A stretch of DNA of 64,000 bases, taken from contig NC_080074.1 in NCBI RefSeq assembly GCF_949987535.1, forward strand, positions 43,383,641-43,447,640, read 5' to 3'. Origin of the DNA: Balaenoptera acutorostrata (taxonomy: Eukaryota > Chordata > Mammalia > Artiodactyla > Balaenopteridae). Under the pieces are notes generated by a model that saw nothing but the letters and a program-made list of their open reading frames with translations, had not been told where the DNA came from and did no database searches. A program made the translations under genes and the position numbers. Numbering within the stretch: the stretch's first letter is position 1; every line of letters begins with the position of its first letter. Positions 1-13,365 of the stretch are shown here, piece by piece.

Positions 1-2247
1 AGGAATAAACCTACCTAAGGAGACAAAAGACCTGTATGCAGAAAACTATAAGACACTGATGAAAGAAATTAAAGATGATAAAAACAGATGGAGAGATATA
101 CCATGTTCTTGGATTGGAAGAATCAACATTGTGAAAATGACTATACTACCCAAAGCAATCTACAGATTCAATGCAATCCCTATCAAACTACCACTGGCAT
201 TTTTCACAGAACTAGAACAAAAAATTTCACAATTTGTATGGAAACACAAAAGACCCCAAATAGCCAAAGCAATCTTGAGAAAGAAAAATGGAGCTGGAGG
301 AATAAGTCTCCTTGACTTCAGACTATACTACAAAGCTACAGTAATCAAGACAGTATCGGGCTTCCCTGGTGGTGCAGTGGTTAAGAATCCACCTGCCAAT
401 GCAGGGGATACGGGTTTGAGCCCTGGTCTGGGAAGATCCCACATGCCACGGAGCAACTAAGCCCGTGAGCCACAACTACTGAGCCCGCGTGCCACAACTA
501 CTGAGCCCACATGCCACAACTACTGAAGCCCACATGCCTAGAGCCCGTGCTCTGCAACAAGAGAAGCCGCCGCAATGAGAAGCCCACGCACTGCAAAGAA
601 GAGTAGCCCCCGCTCGCCACAACTAGAGAAAGCCTGCGCAGCAACGAAGACCCAATGCAGCCAAAAATAAATAAATAAAATAAATAAATTTATTAAAAAA
701 AAAAAAGACAGTATGGTACTGGCACAAGAACAGAAATATAGATCAATGGAACAGGATAGACAGGCCAGAGATACACCCACACACATATGGTCACCTTATC
801 TTCGATAAAGGAGGCAAGAGTATACAATGGAGAAAAGACAGCCTCTTCAATAAGTGGTGCTGGGAAAACTGGACAGCTACGTGTAAAAGAATGAAATTAG
901 AACACTCCCTAACACCATACAGAAAAATAAACTCAAAATGGATTAAAGACCTAAGTGTAAGGCCAGACACTATCAAACTGTTGGAGGAAAACATAGGCAG
1001 AACACTATGACATAAATCACAGCAATATCCTTCTTGATCCACCTCCTAAAGAAATGGAAATAAAAACAAAAATAAACAAATGGGACCTAATGAAACTTAA
1101 AAGCTTTTGCACAGCAAAGGAAACCGTAAACAAGACCAAAAGACAACCCTCAGAATGGGAGAAAATATTTGCAAATGAAGCAACTGACAAAGGATTAATC
1201 TCCAAAATTTACAAGCAGCTCATGCAGCTCAATATCAAAAAAACAAACAACCCAATCCAAAAATGGGCAGAAGACCTAAATAGACATTTCTCCAGATAAG
1301 ATATACAGATTGCCAACAAACACATGAAAGAATGCTCAACATCACTAATCATTAGAGAAATGCAAATCAAAACTAGTATGAACTATCACCTCACACTGGT
1401 CAGAATGGCCATCATCAAAAAATCTAGAAACAATAAATGCTGGAGAGGGTGTGGAGGAGAGGGAACCCTCTTGCACTGTTGGTGGGAATGTAAATTGATA
1501 CAACCACTATGGAGAACAGTATGGAGGTTCCTTAAAAAACTAAAAATAGAATTATCATATGACCCAGCAATCCTACTACTGGGCATATACCCTGAGAAAA
1601 CCATACTTCAAAAAGAGTCGTGTATCACAATGTTCATTGCCGCTCTATTTACAATAGCCAAGACATGGTAGAAACGTAAGTGTCCATCAACAGAAGAATG
1701 GATAAAGAAGATGTGGCACATATATACAATGGCCTATTACTCAGCCATAAAAAGAAATGCAATTGAGTTATTTGTAGTGAGTTGGATGGACCTAGAGTCT
1801 GTCATACAGAGTGAAGTAAGTCAGAAAGAGAAGAGTAAATACCATATGCTAACACATATATATGGAATGTAAAAAAAAAAAAAAAAAGGTCATGAAGAAC
1901 CTAGGGGCAGGACGGGAATAAAGACGCAGACCTACTAGAGAATGGACTTGAGGACACGGGGAGAGGGAAGGGTAAGCTGGGACAAAGTGAGAGAGTGGCA
2001 TGGACATATATACACTACCAAATGTAAAATAGATAGCTAGTGGGAAGCAGCCGCATAGCACAGGGAGATCAGCTCTGTGCTTTGTGACCACCTAGAGGGG
2101 TGGGATAGGGAGGGTGGGAGGGAGGGAGGGAGGCGCAAGAGGGGAGAGATATGGGGATATATGTATATGTATAGCTGATTCACTTTGCTATAAAGCAGAA
2201 ACTAACCATTGTAAAGCAATTATACTCCAATAAAGATGTTAAAAAAT
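1..2247 (+). mobile_element. LINE-1 fragment, ORF2 C-terminal half and 3'UTR (decayed)
   Basis: Conceptual translation shows characteristic L1 ORF2 segments in order: [58 protein letters not shown], and [19 protein letters not shown] 3'UTR follows with a G-rich tract (about 2097-2133), ending AATAAAGATGTTAAAAAATAA. Several frameshifts and stops make it inactive. It is cut at the left edge and interrupted by a SINE at 357-704. Confidence 0.93.
357..704 (+). mobile_element. CHR-type SINE inserted in the L1
   Basis: A tRNA-derived head (CTTCCCTGGTGGTGCAGTGG) is followed by the long GC-rich body and an A-rich tail. It is flanked by the direct repeat AAGACAGTAT at 347-356 and 705-714, so it jumped into the L1 after the L1 had inserted. 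Confidence 0.95.
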
Positions 2248-2904
2248 AATACTTAAGTGACTAATTCCTTGCTAAAGGAGAACTAACTCAAAATTAAGCA
2301 TAATGTTGTACTGATTTATTTTCAAAAAGCAAAAAACCTAGAGGTATAATTTTTAGCAAAATTACATTATAAGTATATATTCAGCACAAAATATTGTTTC
2401 AGGATCTAATGGGTTGAATTTATAAAATATAATTTATTTCATCTTAAATTTCAAATTAATGCTATGAAAGTAGAAACCTAAGGAACTTCTGTATGGTAGC
2501 ATAACAGCTGTATGAAACTGGTTTTAAATATTGATACTAAGTAAGAAACCAGACAAGTCTATTTGAGGTGGAGGAATTAGGTGTGTGGGTACAAAGAGTA
2601 CCAGTATTAAATAATACTACTGTTTGCTCAATTTGAAAATTAGAAATTTTTGTAAAACTGCTTGTCACTGACATCCCTGCTTATAAGAATTAGTCATTTA
2701 TGCTTCAGCTCCTTCCTGATGCAACTTTGTACTCCATCTAAGGGATATCATGTCTCAGCAACTTTTAGTCCAAGAAAATGAGTCCAAAAATGCCGACTAA
2801 ACTAAAAGCATATTTGCATATTAAGTTTCCCTGTATTCATGGAGCCAAGTAAATTTAGCTAGAGTGTACTTTCTCAGACACAAATATGATGGTGACGCAC
2901 TGCT

Positions 2905-3375
2905 TAAAAATCTTTCAGGAAAGTCCATCATCTGGCCCCAGCCCACACTTTATTCTTACTCCTGATATCCTCCTATGTGTATCTTATTTAGCTTCTCCTT
3001 TTATCCCAGCATACCATGTTTAATCATGCCGCTTTGCCATAATTCTACTACTCTTTTTGCCCTGAATACTTTTCCCTTTCTCAACATGATAAGCTATTTT
3101 TCATTCTTCAATACATGGCTCAAATGTTAATGCCTATAAGAAGTCTTCTTGACCCCCCCAGTTAATCAACTTCATCTTTTTCTTCCCATAGCACAGTGTT
3201 TACATATGTCTCTCCCACTGGACCATGGGTCTTTCCCAGCAGACTGTGAGCTTCCTGAAAGCAATGGCAATGTCTTATTAATGTTTATATTCCTGTCCCT
3301 TTCACTGTTCACACATACTACTGCCTAGCACAAGATCTGGCATGATACATCGCTAATGGACGAGTGAATGCTAAA
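2905..3375 (+). mobile_element. L2 LINE 3' fragment
   Basis: Diverged match by eye to the L2 3' region: a CTCAAATGTTAATGCC-like segment, a CTTCTTGACCCCCC-like segment, a block resembling ACTGTGAGCTTCCTGAAAGC, and a short TGAATG-type end. Stretches 2250-2900 and 3380-3800 show nothing recognisable. Confidence 0.7.
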
Positions 3376-3805
3376 TCAATATGGTCTCTGTTGCTCCAAA
3401 GTGCAACTAAAGAAGACGATGTTTGTGTAATTAGTCAAGAAGCAAAAAAAACAAAACAAAACCTGTACAATTTAAACAAAAAAACTATACATAATGTATA
3501 CAATTTAAACCGAAAATTTTACTCAGAGAATGAAAATTGGAAAACTAAGTATTTATGGTAAATACAGAAATGAAATGTAAATCATTGGGAATTTGTATAG
3601 GACACAGTGCTTAGAGGTGGATGCAACACCCAAGTCCTGTTTTATATATGCTGAGTCTATGAAGAGAGTGAACTAAATGACCAAAATAGCTCATTTTGAC
3701 ATTCATATGGCTTTGTTTCACCAGTGGTTTTTCTGTGTGTATGGGTTGTTTCAGTGGCCCAATTTTTTACATATATAATCACAATACTTTGTTTAAAAAA
3801 ATCTT

Positions 3806-3917
3806 TTTCTTTTTTTTTTGCCGCACTGCACTACTTGTGGGATCTTAGTTCCCTTGAACTCAGGCCCACAGCAGTGAAAGCGCCAAGTCCTAACCACTGG
3901 ACCGCCAGGGAATTCCC
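3806..3917 (-). mobile_element. Short CHR-type SINE
   Basis: On the minus strand it reads GGAATTCCCTGGCGGTCCAG at the head and ends in an A-run. Related flanks (TTTAAAAAAATCTT and TTTAAAGAAAATCTT) look like a target-site duplication. Confidence 0.88.
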
Positions 3918-3934
3918 TATTTAAAGAAAATCTT

Positions 3935-5760
3935 CATCCCAACAGGGGTTGATCCAGATTTTGGGGGTCCTGAAGCTTATACAATATGGTGGAGAAATCC
4001 TCTTTAAGAAAAATACAAAATCACAAATCTAAAATTATATATGAAAGCAAATATTTGTTTAAAACAAGGTAAGAAATCATAACAAATTGCAATTTTTAAA
4101 AGCTGACAAATACCACAAATATCACAAAACTCAGAAAAACAGCAACATTATTTTTATTAATTACCTCTGTAACTTTTTCCCTACATTTTTGGCTGTATGC
4201 CCATTGATTGTTTCTTTATCTGACAATAGTTTTGTTCTATCACTTTCTGTAGAAAAAGTAGAAAAATAAGTGTCTTATTTTGGCATGTTTTTCCTAATTT
4301 ACCCACATTCTTCCAGTGCTGGTCACTTAGGGACATGTTCTTATTGTGAGAGACCTCTGGCTTTGTGCCTTTTTATGGTGCTGATAAGTCAGGATAATGG
4401 GCAATTAGAGTACTTCTGGAAGCCATTTCTACACCAGAAATGCTAGCCATGGTTTCCCTACACATGGAAGTGATGAGACTTACAAAAACTTACAAACACC
4501 ATGTATTACCAACTGTACTTTCCTTACGCAAGTCCTCAGAATACCTGCAGTTACTACGATAAACCGATTAGACATGAGGGAAAGTGACAAGAGGAGAAGT
4601 TGGAACGGAAAGAGAAAATGGTCTTAGCCAATTATGGTGAAAATATCTTTTACAAATTTTGTAAAGTCCATTTGACCATGTGAATACATCAGAAGGGTCC
4701 CTCCCAGTGCCTTGGAAGGGGATATTCAGGAAATGGGCCCCAAGACTAAAACCTGCCTCTTACCTAATGCAAGTGAAAGAGAAAAATCACTTATTCTCCA
4801 ATCCTCCAATGGAAATGAGAATAACAAAGGCTGCTGGTAAAGAATGTAGTTGAAACTCAAAGGTCTATTTTGTATTATTAAGAAAATAGCCCTGCCTAAT
4901 TCCCAGTAGATGTGAAGAGGAAGGGAGTGAGTAATGGAAAGAACATTGCTTTGCACAAAAATATGACATCCAAGACTTACGGATTCTGGAGAAAAAGGTG
5001 ACTTGTAAATTAGGAAACAGTTGGAAAAATATTTTCTCCTTCCTACAGGTTTATATGACTTTGGTCTAGGAGTCATAAACTGGTAAAATATAGATCATAT
5101 TTAACCTGAAAGCAGGTTTTATTTGCTCCGCAAAGTGTCTTTAATTTTTTAAAAACTGAGCCAACACAAACAAATCTGACTTCAAAATACAGCATTCTGG
5201 CCACGCCGACCTTCATCTCTCTGTGGCAACATTCAGCCAGGCTGGACAAGGATTGCGCCTTTTAGCTCTAATGCCTGATGCCCAGCTTGCACAGTTCTCA
5301 CTACTTACACAAGCACACAAAGGCTTTTATTTCAGCCCACTTTAGTTCTTGCTTAGGCCTGACTGTTCTGTCTTTATCCTTCAGGGTGTTTGTGTTTGAT
5401 CCAACCAGCATGCCTACACTTCACACTTGTGAGGAAACCAGGAAGGGCCCAATTTTATTTGGAGTGACTGGGCATGTCAGAAATGGCATCACAAGACTAG
5501 GAGAGACCCTTCCGTGGGAGGGGGACCCCAGTAAACCACACTGTGCTGGTAATGGGCTACCTCCCAGGACATTGTCCCAGACTGCATGAGTCAGACTCAG
5601 GAAAACTGATGGCTGACAAGAGAGTGGGGAGATCCTGTTGGGGACGGGGACATGCAGTGCCAATAACTGGGGTATGGAGTTTTTTAAAGGCAGGAGGAGA
5701 TTCGTACAGTGAAACCTAGAAAGAGGAAAAGCTTTGGGAGAAAGATGAAAATTTGAAGAC
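3935..5760. other. No recognisable gene or repeat
   Basis: AT-rich unique-looking sequence. Open frames of up to about 116 codons occur on both strands but have no recognisable motifs and no supporting splice or codon pattern. Confidence 0.5.
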
Positions 5761-5765
5761 AAAAG

Positions 5766-5862
5766 AAGCAATTTAAAACAGTGGGGAAATCCAAACAGGA
5801 TCAGGGGAACTTCTTTTTTTTAATTTTGATTTTGTTTTTTATTTTTTAAATTAATTTTTATT
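5766..5862 (+). repeat. 97-bp duplicated segment, copy 1
   Basis: Base-for-base identical by eye to 6545-6641. It begins AAGCAATTTAAAACAGTGGG and runs through an 8-T tract into TTAATTTTTATT. See findings for the proposed origin. Confidence 0.9.
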
Positions 5863-6544
5863 TTGATAATTTCACAATCTTTTAAAAAGTTATAACAAGG
5901 GTTGGAATTTTTAAATCTCCTGCAGGTCTTCAGATTTCTATGCCATTAAGTAACATTTCCACATATTCATCTCATTCCTCAATAACATAACCCCCAACAA
6001 AGTTTTGCTGGAAAAAAATGCATACTTTTTAGGGGAAATATGTGGCTCAAGGTCCAAGAGGTTACTTGTTAAAAGATTTTTGGTTCTCAAATGAAGTCTT
6101 CAGATTAACCAAGAATCCTTTCTCACTCATCCAACCTCTCCTTGGCTGGCTCAGCTACTCACCCAAGTACACCAGAACGTAGGCATCCTGCCTGCCACTT
6201 CAAATAATGCCAACATTATTGCCCAGATATGGTTTGCATCTGACAGCAGATGACTCTGTAACACTCCTAGGAGTGTGATTCCTGCACTGACACTTATCAA
6301 GACTGAACTCCTAGAGGAAAATGCTCCCACATCAGGAGTTTTACTCACCCATTTGCTTCAACTCTTGCCAGTAGCAAGTCTGCAACTCCTACATTTGGCA
6401 AAGGGATTTTATTATAGAGAAACCCAGACTCTGCATCAAGTGGTCACAAGCCACTTTGAAATATTTCTATTGAACCGAACATACAAAACTAGGAAATTAC
6501 CAGTTTATTTTATTGTTTTTTATTTTTTAAATTAATTTTTATTT

Positions 6545-6641
6545 AAGCAATTTAAAACAGTGGGGAAATCCAAACAGGATCAGGGGAACTTCTTTTTTTT
6601 AATTTTGATTTTGTTTTTTATTTTTTAAATTAATTTTTATT
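6545..6641 (+). repeat. 97-bp duplicated segment, copy 2
   Basis: Second copy of the 5766-5862 segment, 779 bp downstream. The T-rich end segment is also present a third time directly before this copy (about 6509-6543). The copy runs directly into an antisense L1 3' end. Confidence 0.9.
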
Positions 6642-6815
6642 GGCATATAGTTGCATTACAATGTTGTGTTAGTTTCTACTGTACAGTAAAATGAATCAGC
6701 TATACATACATATATCCCCTCTTTTTTTGGATTTCCTTCCCATTTAGGTCACCAAAGAACATTGAGTAGAGTTCCCTGTGATATACAGTATGTTCTCATT
6801 AGTTACATACAGGTG
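6642..6815 (-). mobile_element. LINE-1 3' end, antisense
   Basis: The minus strand matches the artiodactyl/cetacean L1 3'UTR: TCACAGGGAACTCTACTCAA, a GGGGATATATGTATG-like block, GCTGATTCATTTTACTGTAC, then a run ending in TTGTAATGCAACTATATGCC. Confidence 0.85.
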
Positions 6816-6996
6816 AACATTTTAAATGATCAGATCAGAATGATAAAATTTCACATGATTTTAATTCTTAATTTATCTATATTTTCTAATTTTTTGAAAT
6901 GCACATGTATCATTTAATTTTTATAAATACAGGAAAATTTTAAAAGATGAAGATTTTTTAATTGAGAAGATGACTATTTAAAAAAATAAATGAAGA

Positions 6997-7240
6997 GACT
7001 TCCCTGGTGGTCCAGTGGCTAAGACTCCACGATCCCAATGCAGGGGTCCCAGGTTCAATCCCTGGTCAGGGAAGTAGATCCCACATGCTGCAACTAGGAG
7101 TTCGCATGCCACAACTAAAAATCCCCGCACGCCGCAACTAAAGATCCTGTGTGCTGCAACTAAGACCCGGCACAGGTAAATAAATAAATAAATAAACAAA
7201 TGCACTAATATTTTTTAAAATAAATAAATAAAAATAATAA
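6997..7240 (+). mobile_element. CHR-type SINE, shorter subfamily
   Basis: The head is ACTTCCCTGGTGGTCCAGTG, with internal repeats of a 'GCAACTAA' motif and an (AAAT)n tail. ATAAATGAAGA flanks both ends (about 6986-6996 and about 7243-7253), consistent with a target-site duplication. Confidence 0.93.
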
Positions 7241-7254
7241 ATAAATAAATGAAG

Positions 7255-10070
7255 ATCCAAATTGGCTATCACCAGGGTACTGGAAAAATGTATGGGAGTA
7301 AAAAGTTTTCTTACTCTTGGAAAAACAAATTAAAGAATAAAAGACCTCAGACTAAAAAAATTGATAAAGAAAAAAATATTACAAAGAAAAGGACAATTAG
7401 ATACAGTTTAATAATATCATCAAGTGAAAAGGCATTTAAAGAATCTGTTTATGATAATCACATTGTTTAAAATTATTTACACTTATAAAAATTTCTTTTT
7501 AAATTTTTACAACTTACAAGGAAATAGTCACAGATGATAAATTAATGAATAAACACACACAAATTCATAAATTAAAAATAGAAGTTATTATGGACTCTGG
7601 ATCCATATATTTTGTAAAGAAATTTATCCCGACTTTTCAACATCAGCCTGTCTTTCAATCATTGTAGTTTCGTTAAAGAGAGAAAAAGGAAATTATTACT
7701 CAGAGACGAATAATTGTTCAGGGAAATGAATCCCTCTGAAGGAATGTTTAGAAAGTATTTGCTTAGTATCAGAATTTTAAGTTGCTAAAAGTCCACCATG
7801 CTGGGAGGAAAAGGCGGCCACTGGCCAGGCATTGTTTCATCTCTTCACGCAGTCACCTTAAATCCATGATACAACAAATCTTATTATAAGCATCCACTCT
7901 AAGATGCAGAGTGCAGCATTAATAAACAAATGAGTAGAATTGAAATCACCTTATTATGTCTTCAAACAAGTTTTGAGCATCTGCTGCACTATGCTGATCA
8001 CTAAGAAAGAAAAAAAAAAAATGTGAGGCCCAAGAGAAGCTCTCAGATCCAGGGGGAGATGGGGCAGGCAGGTGAAAAAAATAGTTAACAATATCTGTGG
8101 TATCATCTGAGGGACAAAGGAATGGGCCAGGTAGTTAAGACTCAGGACAGAAGGATCTGGAAGCTGGTTTTATGGTGATATGGACTTACTTGGGCCTTGA
8201 AGGAAGAGTTGTCAACAGAGTCACAGACTAAGAGAGAAAAATTGTTGAAGCCATACCCAGCATGAGTAAAATTGAGTGTAGACAGCACTGGGAAGGCTCA
8301 GGTGTAAGTGCAAGAACACTTTGTAATAGCAAATCCAGTTACACAAGTTAAGTAACTTTATGATCACATTTATGTCCACCCAAAAATATTAGACTGCAAT
8401 TCAAAAGACTGCAATCTGATCTAGCCTGGGATTTTGGATAAATTTCTTTTTCCTTTGTATATTTTGTAAAAACTCTTTGCACTATTTTTGGTTATACAAC
8501 CAATATATGCTCAACATAAAAAACAAAAAAAAATAAGCAAAAATAAGAAAATAAAAATTAGAGAAAATTTCAACTCTGAAGTTATCACTATTAATATTTT
8601 CATAGATGATATTGCTAGATTGCTCTCCAACAAAGTTATATCAATGTATACTCTCACCATGGATATTATTTTTATGGAAAAATATATACAATTAAAATTT
8701 TTTAAAAAAATAAAATGATTTGTCACAGTCATTTGGTTAATTCCAAATTAGGTGTGGTTAAAATTATAGTCTTCTGAATTGCCATCTAGTATTATTATGC
8801 AAATATAGTAGAAGCAGTGATCCCTAGACTAGATAGAGGAGGAAATATAACTCGTGGTGATATAGTCTTATTCCTTCCCAGAGTCATGATTGGGAGAAAT
8901 GCCCTTTATAAACAAAATGCTGATGGATATGGATACTACAAAAGTTAACTTTGCCAAAATTTGTACTTTAAAATTATGATCAGGGAGGGGAGTAGAAAAC
9001 AGAAAAATAATTTAACTGAGTCAAGCAATTTTATATTTTGGAATCAGTGTTAAATGTAAATTACTCCATGATGCATAGACCTTGAAACATCTTCAGGAGA
9101 TGTTTGAGGGGCTGGGATTTCCAGGAACTTAACCAAAAAAAATTTTTTATCTTAAAAAAAAGAAAATTTGGGGATGAGAAAGAAGGAAAGGCTGTCGATG
9201 AAAGGAGAACTGCATCTGGATAGGTTAGGTTTCTTTTGGAGAAAAAGGAGCATCTATTTGTCTATTCATTTTTAGCTGAGGGACCAAGAGGACAATGAAA
9301 AGAGATGGCATAACAATTGTCCTTGTTTGTGTTTGAGTCTCTGGGTTGAAAGAAAAGAAAACCAAAAACTGATGAAAGTGATTCCTTGATACTCAGAGAG
9401 ATTATGGGCAAGATCTGAGGGCCTAGAACTGGTGAAACTACTGCTTCTTGACACTCTGAGGCTCTGGCCTAAAAGGAATTGCTTTCATTCCTGGTGGCAG
9501 TGTAGCATGAAGTTAGAGAGGAGGCCACTCAAACTGATGGAAACCAGAGAGTTTGGTTGGAATTTCCGGATAGAAATCAGCACTCCTCAATGCCTGGATG
9601 ACCAGTGGAGACCACACCAGACCCTGACCTTGGTGTTCTCACCACTAACACTGTCAGGAGGGCCAGTGGTGAGGCTTCTCTGACTGGTATCAGGGGGAGG
9701 TGGAGAAGAAGAAGAAAGGGCAGGTGATGTGCTGTGACCACAACTGACAGATCCCTTTGGGGATTCCCAGAAATATCTGGGGGATACTTTGAGAGGGAGC
9801 TGATTTCCTTCTGGGTAAGGTGTACAGGGGTATAGGTAGGGAGGGCAGGTGGTTGAATAAGGGCTCAGGCTGCTGAATCAGCAATAAAGGCAAGTGTGAC
9901 CAAGTTTTGTAGTCATGCCAGTGAGGTCTGCTTGTCTGAGCTGCATGTAAATATGCCTGAATTCCATTGCTTTGTCCTCAATGACTTTGGGGGAGTTTCT
10001 TCCTATAAAACACTGTTTTCCCTCCCGTTTAAAACCACTAATCTTGTTTCCTTCAACACAATCATTTTCA
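7255..10070. other. Mostly unclassified sequence with ancient repeat traces
   Basis: AT-rich sequence with no gene. About 8040-8215 resembles an ancient interspersed repeat also seen near 27200-27455 and 40670-41000 (shared block around CTTGGGCCTTGAAGGAAG). I do not name it. Confidence 0.4.
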
Positions 10071-10530
10071 ATGACTGTGTACTTTTGTAACAGATGGTTC
10101 TAACACATTTGATTCTATGATCTGCGTTATTGTTGGACACTTAAGCCATTTTGTTTTCTGCTGTAATAATTTATGATACAATGAGCACTCTTGTTGATAC
10201 AGTTTTGAGTACAGCTCTTATTATTTCCTTAGAATAAAGTCTCAGAAGGGAGATTTCTGGGTCACAGAATGCACAGATTTTTAGGTTTTTAATAGCACTA
10301 CAAATTATCCTCCAGAGAGTTGTGCCCATTTATGCGCTCACTGGGAGGGCATAGGTGTTTGCCCACATCCATTTTAACAACTGGGTATGAACATGTTAAA
10401 AACTTTTTACACATTGAAAGAATATTGATGAATGAATATTTCATATTGGTGAATATTGATGTCTTGATTTTTAGCATATGTTTGATTATTATTAGTGAGG
10501 TTAGATATGCTTTGCCTTATTGGCCATTTG
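10070..10530 (-). mobile_element. Old LINE-1 fragment, antisense
   Basis: On the plus strand it carries the antisense L1 3' pattern: an ATTATTTCCTTAGAATAAAG block, TTTCTGGGTCACAGAATGCA, then CTCCAGAGAGTTGTGCCCAT. It is diverged. Confidence 0.7.
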
Positions 10531-10660
10531 TATTGCTTTCTAAAAAACACTTTTTAAAAATTTCATAGACTTTTAATGTGTGAAGGACAAAAAGAGGTAA
10601 TAAGCCTTAAATTAGAAGAGAATATTCAACATAAATTTTGGTGTGCCTTTTTTATGTAGA

Positions 10661-10823
10661 AAAAAAGAAAGGAAGGAAGGAAGCAAAGGAGGAAGGGAGG
10701 AAGGAAGGAAAACTGATGGCCCAAGAATTGTCCTTCCATTGCAAAACTTACATTTCTTTAAGGATTTCTGCTTCCTCCTGAAACCATACCCTGGTGTGTG
10801 TGTGTGTGTGTATGTGTGTGTGT
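10661..10823. repeat. Purine microsatellite (GGAA-rich) and nearby (TG)n
   Basis: A GGAAGGAAGGAAG-type purine tract covers about 10661-10709, and a TG dinucleotide run covers about 10794-10823. The TG run directly abuts the tail end of a minus-strand SINE. Confidence 0.9.
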
Positions 10824-10910
10824 ACACTAGTTCCCTGACCAGGGATCGAACCTGGGGCCCCTGCATTGGGAATACAGAGTCTTAGCCCCTGGACCACCAG
10901 GGAAGTCCCC
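10824..10910 (-). mobile_element. CHR-type SINE head fragment
   Basis: The minus strand reads GGGGGACTTCCCTGGTGGTC and continues through the B-box-like GGTTCGATCCCTGGTCAGGG. The body is replaced by the TG repeat. Confidence 0.9.
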
Positions 10911-11449
10911 CATGATGGTGTTTTTTTTATCTCCATTCTTAATGATGATGGTGGACTAAAGCCTTCAAAGGCAGGAGATGCTGGTTTTCCTTAGTCATCT
11001 TTTGGGTATAACTTTCTGAAGTAAGAATTAATTATTTCACAAAGGCATGATCTTTGCTTGTTTCTAAGGCATGATCTTTGCTTCTAAACAGAAGGTTAGG
11101 ACTCTATTAGTCTCTGTCTTCTCCAAATTAATAATGCAGAGGTTAAAAGCAATGACATCATTTCAACTCAATTTCCATTTTTATTATAGTAAAATTGTTT
11201 CATTCCAAAAGAATTTTAAAAACTGGAGTTCTACTGAAAGAAAAATAAATGTGAGAATAATTATAAGGTACTTCCTGATAAGTAAAAAGGACATTTATGC
11301 CTCTTATTTATTTTTGTTTTTTCTAATGAATTGATTATCAAATTATGTACAATGAAATATCAGCATATAATAGAATTGCTGACTAATGATCACAAAGTTT
11401 ACTGGCAGGAACTTTTCTTATTAACTGGCCCATGAAGCCAGGACTATTG

Positions 11450-11670
11450 CCTGGCCAGGTTATGCCATCATTTATTTACCTTTTGTGGCTCTAGTCACAA
11501 TTATTAATTAATTATTTGTGTTATTCTTTATATAATCTCTTTTTTCCCTATTCAACTGTGGGCTGCCTGAGGAAATTTCTGTCATGTTCACCACCATATT
11601 TTGCATCCCAGCTGTGAATATAGCCCCCAGTACATAATAGGCCTCATAAATACTTTATATATATATATAT
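11450..11670 (+). mobile_element. L2 LINE 3' fragment
   Basis: Diverged match by eye to the L2 3' end: CTGTGGGCTGCCTGAGGAAA, ACCATATTTTGCATCCCAGC, then AGTACATAATAGGCCTCATA. Confidence 0.6.
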
Positions 11671-12054
11671 TTACATAAATATAAATAATCATATGTTGAG
11701 TAAACAAATAATAACACTAAGCACGTGAGGTAGGGTCATTGTGACAGTTTAGCAATGAATTTGGCCAAGTTTCTTGGCAATTAAGACCCAAGTCAAAACA
11801 TATTGGGCTTTTGTTCTAACGGAAAATAACACGTACATGAAGAGACACTTTTCTTTGAACTGAACTCAGAGGCACCAAGTAACAGAAATGACCACATCTG
11901 TGGTTTTGCAGAATAACCAATGCTATTCTAATGTATTATCTTACGGATGCTCCCTAAACATTTACATTTTACTAATAAGAATATTTTTGTAGATAACAGA
12001 TTACATGGCCCAGGTACATTGATACCAGATAATCAAGGCAGAATATAGTTTGGT

Positions 12055-12298
12055 GTTTAATTGCTCAGACTTTGGAGTCAGAAGGATCTGGGTATGCACA
12101 CTGGCTGTACCCCATACAAGCTGTGTGATCTGGGCAATATACTCCCTCTGAGCCTTGGTTTCCATATTGTATTAAAATGTAACACTAATCCCTACTCATA
12201 AATTTGTTGTGTGAATTAAATGAGATAACTTATGTAATCCTTCTGACAAAGAGTAAATGCTCAATAAATGAGAGCAAGTATTATTATTAGCTAACAAT
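12055..12298 (+). mobile_element. MIR SINE
   Basis: Core MIR features in order: ACTTTGGAGTCAGAAGGATC, AAGCTGTGTGATCTGGGCAA, a TGAGCCTTGGTTTCC segment, AATTAAATGAGATAACTTAT, and TGCTCAATAAATG followed by TTATTATTA. Confidence 0.9.
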
Positions 12299-13365
12299 AC
12301 TGAAGCAAAACTAGGGGAATCTAAAAAAATTAATAGCAATCATAACGATAAAAGTTTCTTCCAATCTCAGGGGCTTAAGTAAGTATTATGAAGTGCATAT
12401 CACAATCAATTATTGAGTGAATTTTTCTAGTAAGTGTGGAAAATGGAGCTATTTTATGTGGATGGTTAAAGGGAGTCATCTTTTAGATACCAGGTAGTAG
12501 AGAGCAAATTTGTTCTGCTGAGATTGAAAAGATCACAAGCCTGGTATTCTGACCCAGACAGAATTTCCACTCAGTTGATCAGAAGTACAGATGGGAAGGG
12601 TGCTTGTAAATATAATCAAGCTCTTTTATCAAAAATTTAATTAAGTACTTGATTGAGGTTCCCAAGTTCTATACCACATAATAAGAAAGGGCAGCAGAAC
12701 ACTATGTCATCCTGGACTGCAGGATGAGTCACGTAAAAGTGGCACCTCCCATGCTGCTGAATGAATTGAGGTACCTCTGGTGTCTGCCTATGGGTTCTGT
12801 TAAAATGTTGCAAACTGCCACATTTTTATAGGTATAACTCTTTGAGTTTGGGGGTAAAGGCCACCAAGACCTTTAACATCAACTAGCCAATCGGTCTGAT
12901 CGATTCTTAGCACAACTTTTTCTGCATGAAACATAGGAATGTGAACAACACAGAGGAGTCCTCACCCTCCTGTTTTCTATAGCAGGAAAGCATTTATTCC
13001 AATCACCTATTAATCATCAGAATGAAATGGGTCTATGACATAGCTTTTATTCCTAGCTGTATTCCCAATATGGTAGAGTAAAGCATTATAGTGATAATAC
13101 AAGAATAAATGTTTCTGAAATTTGTAAACAGATGATGCAAGAAAGCTGACATAGTTCAAAACACTAACTGATCCACGATTTAGGGATGAGAACAGATTGC
13201 ACCGTCATTCCATCTAGGCTATTCCTGTATGGCTCATTAGAGTAAATAGTTAAGCAATTTTATTTCCTATCCGGCATTTAGGACAGGAAATTTAAAAATT
13301 ATAATGCCTAGAGATTTTTCTGGGGTGTTTTCTTCAGATGTAAGTAATTGATTAGATCATCTAGA

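Noticed and set aside
1054..1671. Intact-looking L1 ORF2 pieces as an active element
   Set aside because: The frames are separated by stops and frameshifts, the 5' part is absent, and a SINE interrupts the element. It cannot be a functional copy.
4726..5771. 116-codon minus-strand frames at 4726-5076 and 5421-5771
   Set aside because: No domain, no codon-use signal and no neighbouring exon. They overlap frames on the other strand.
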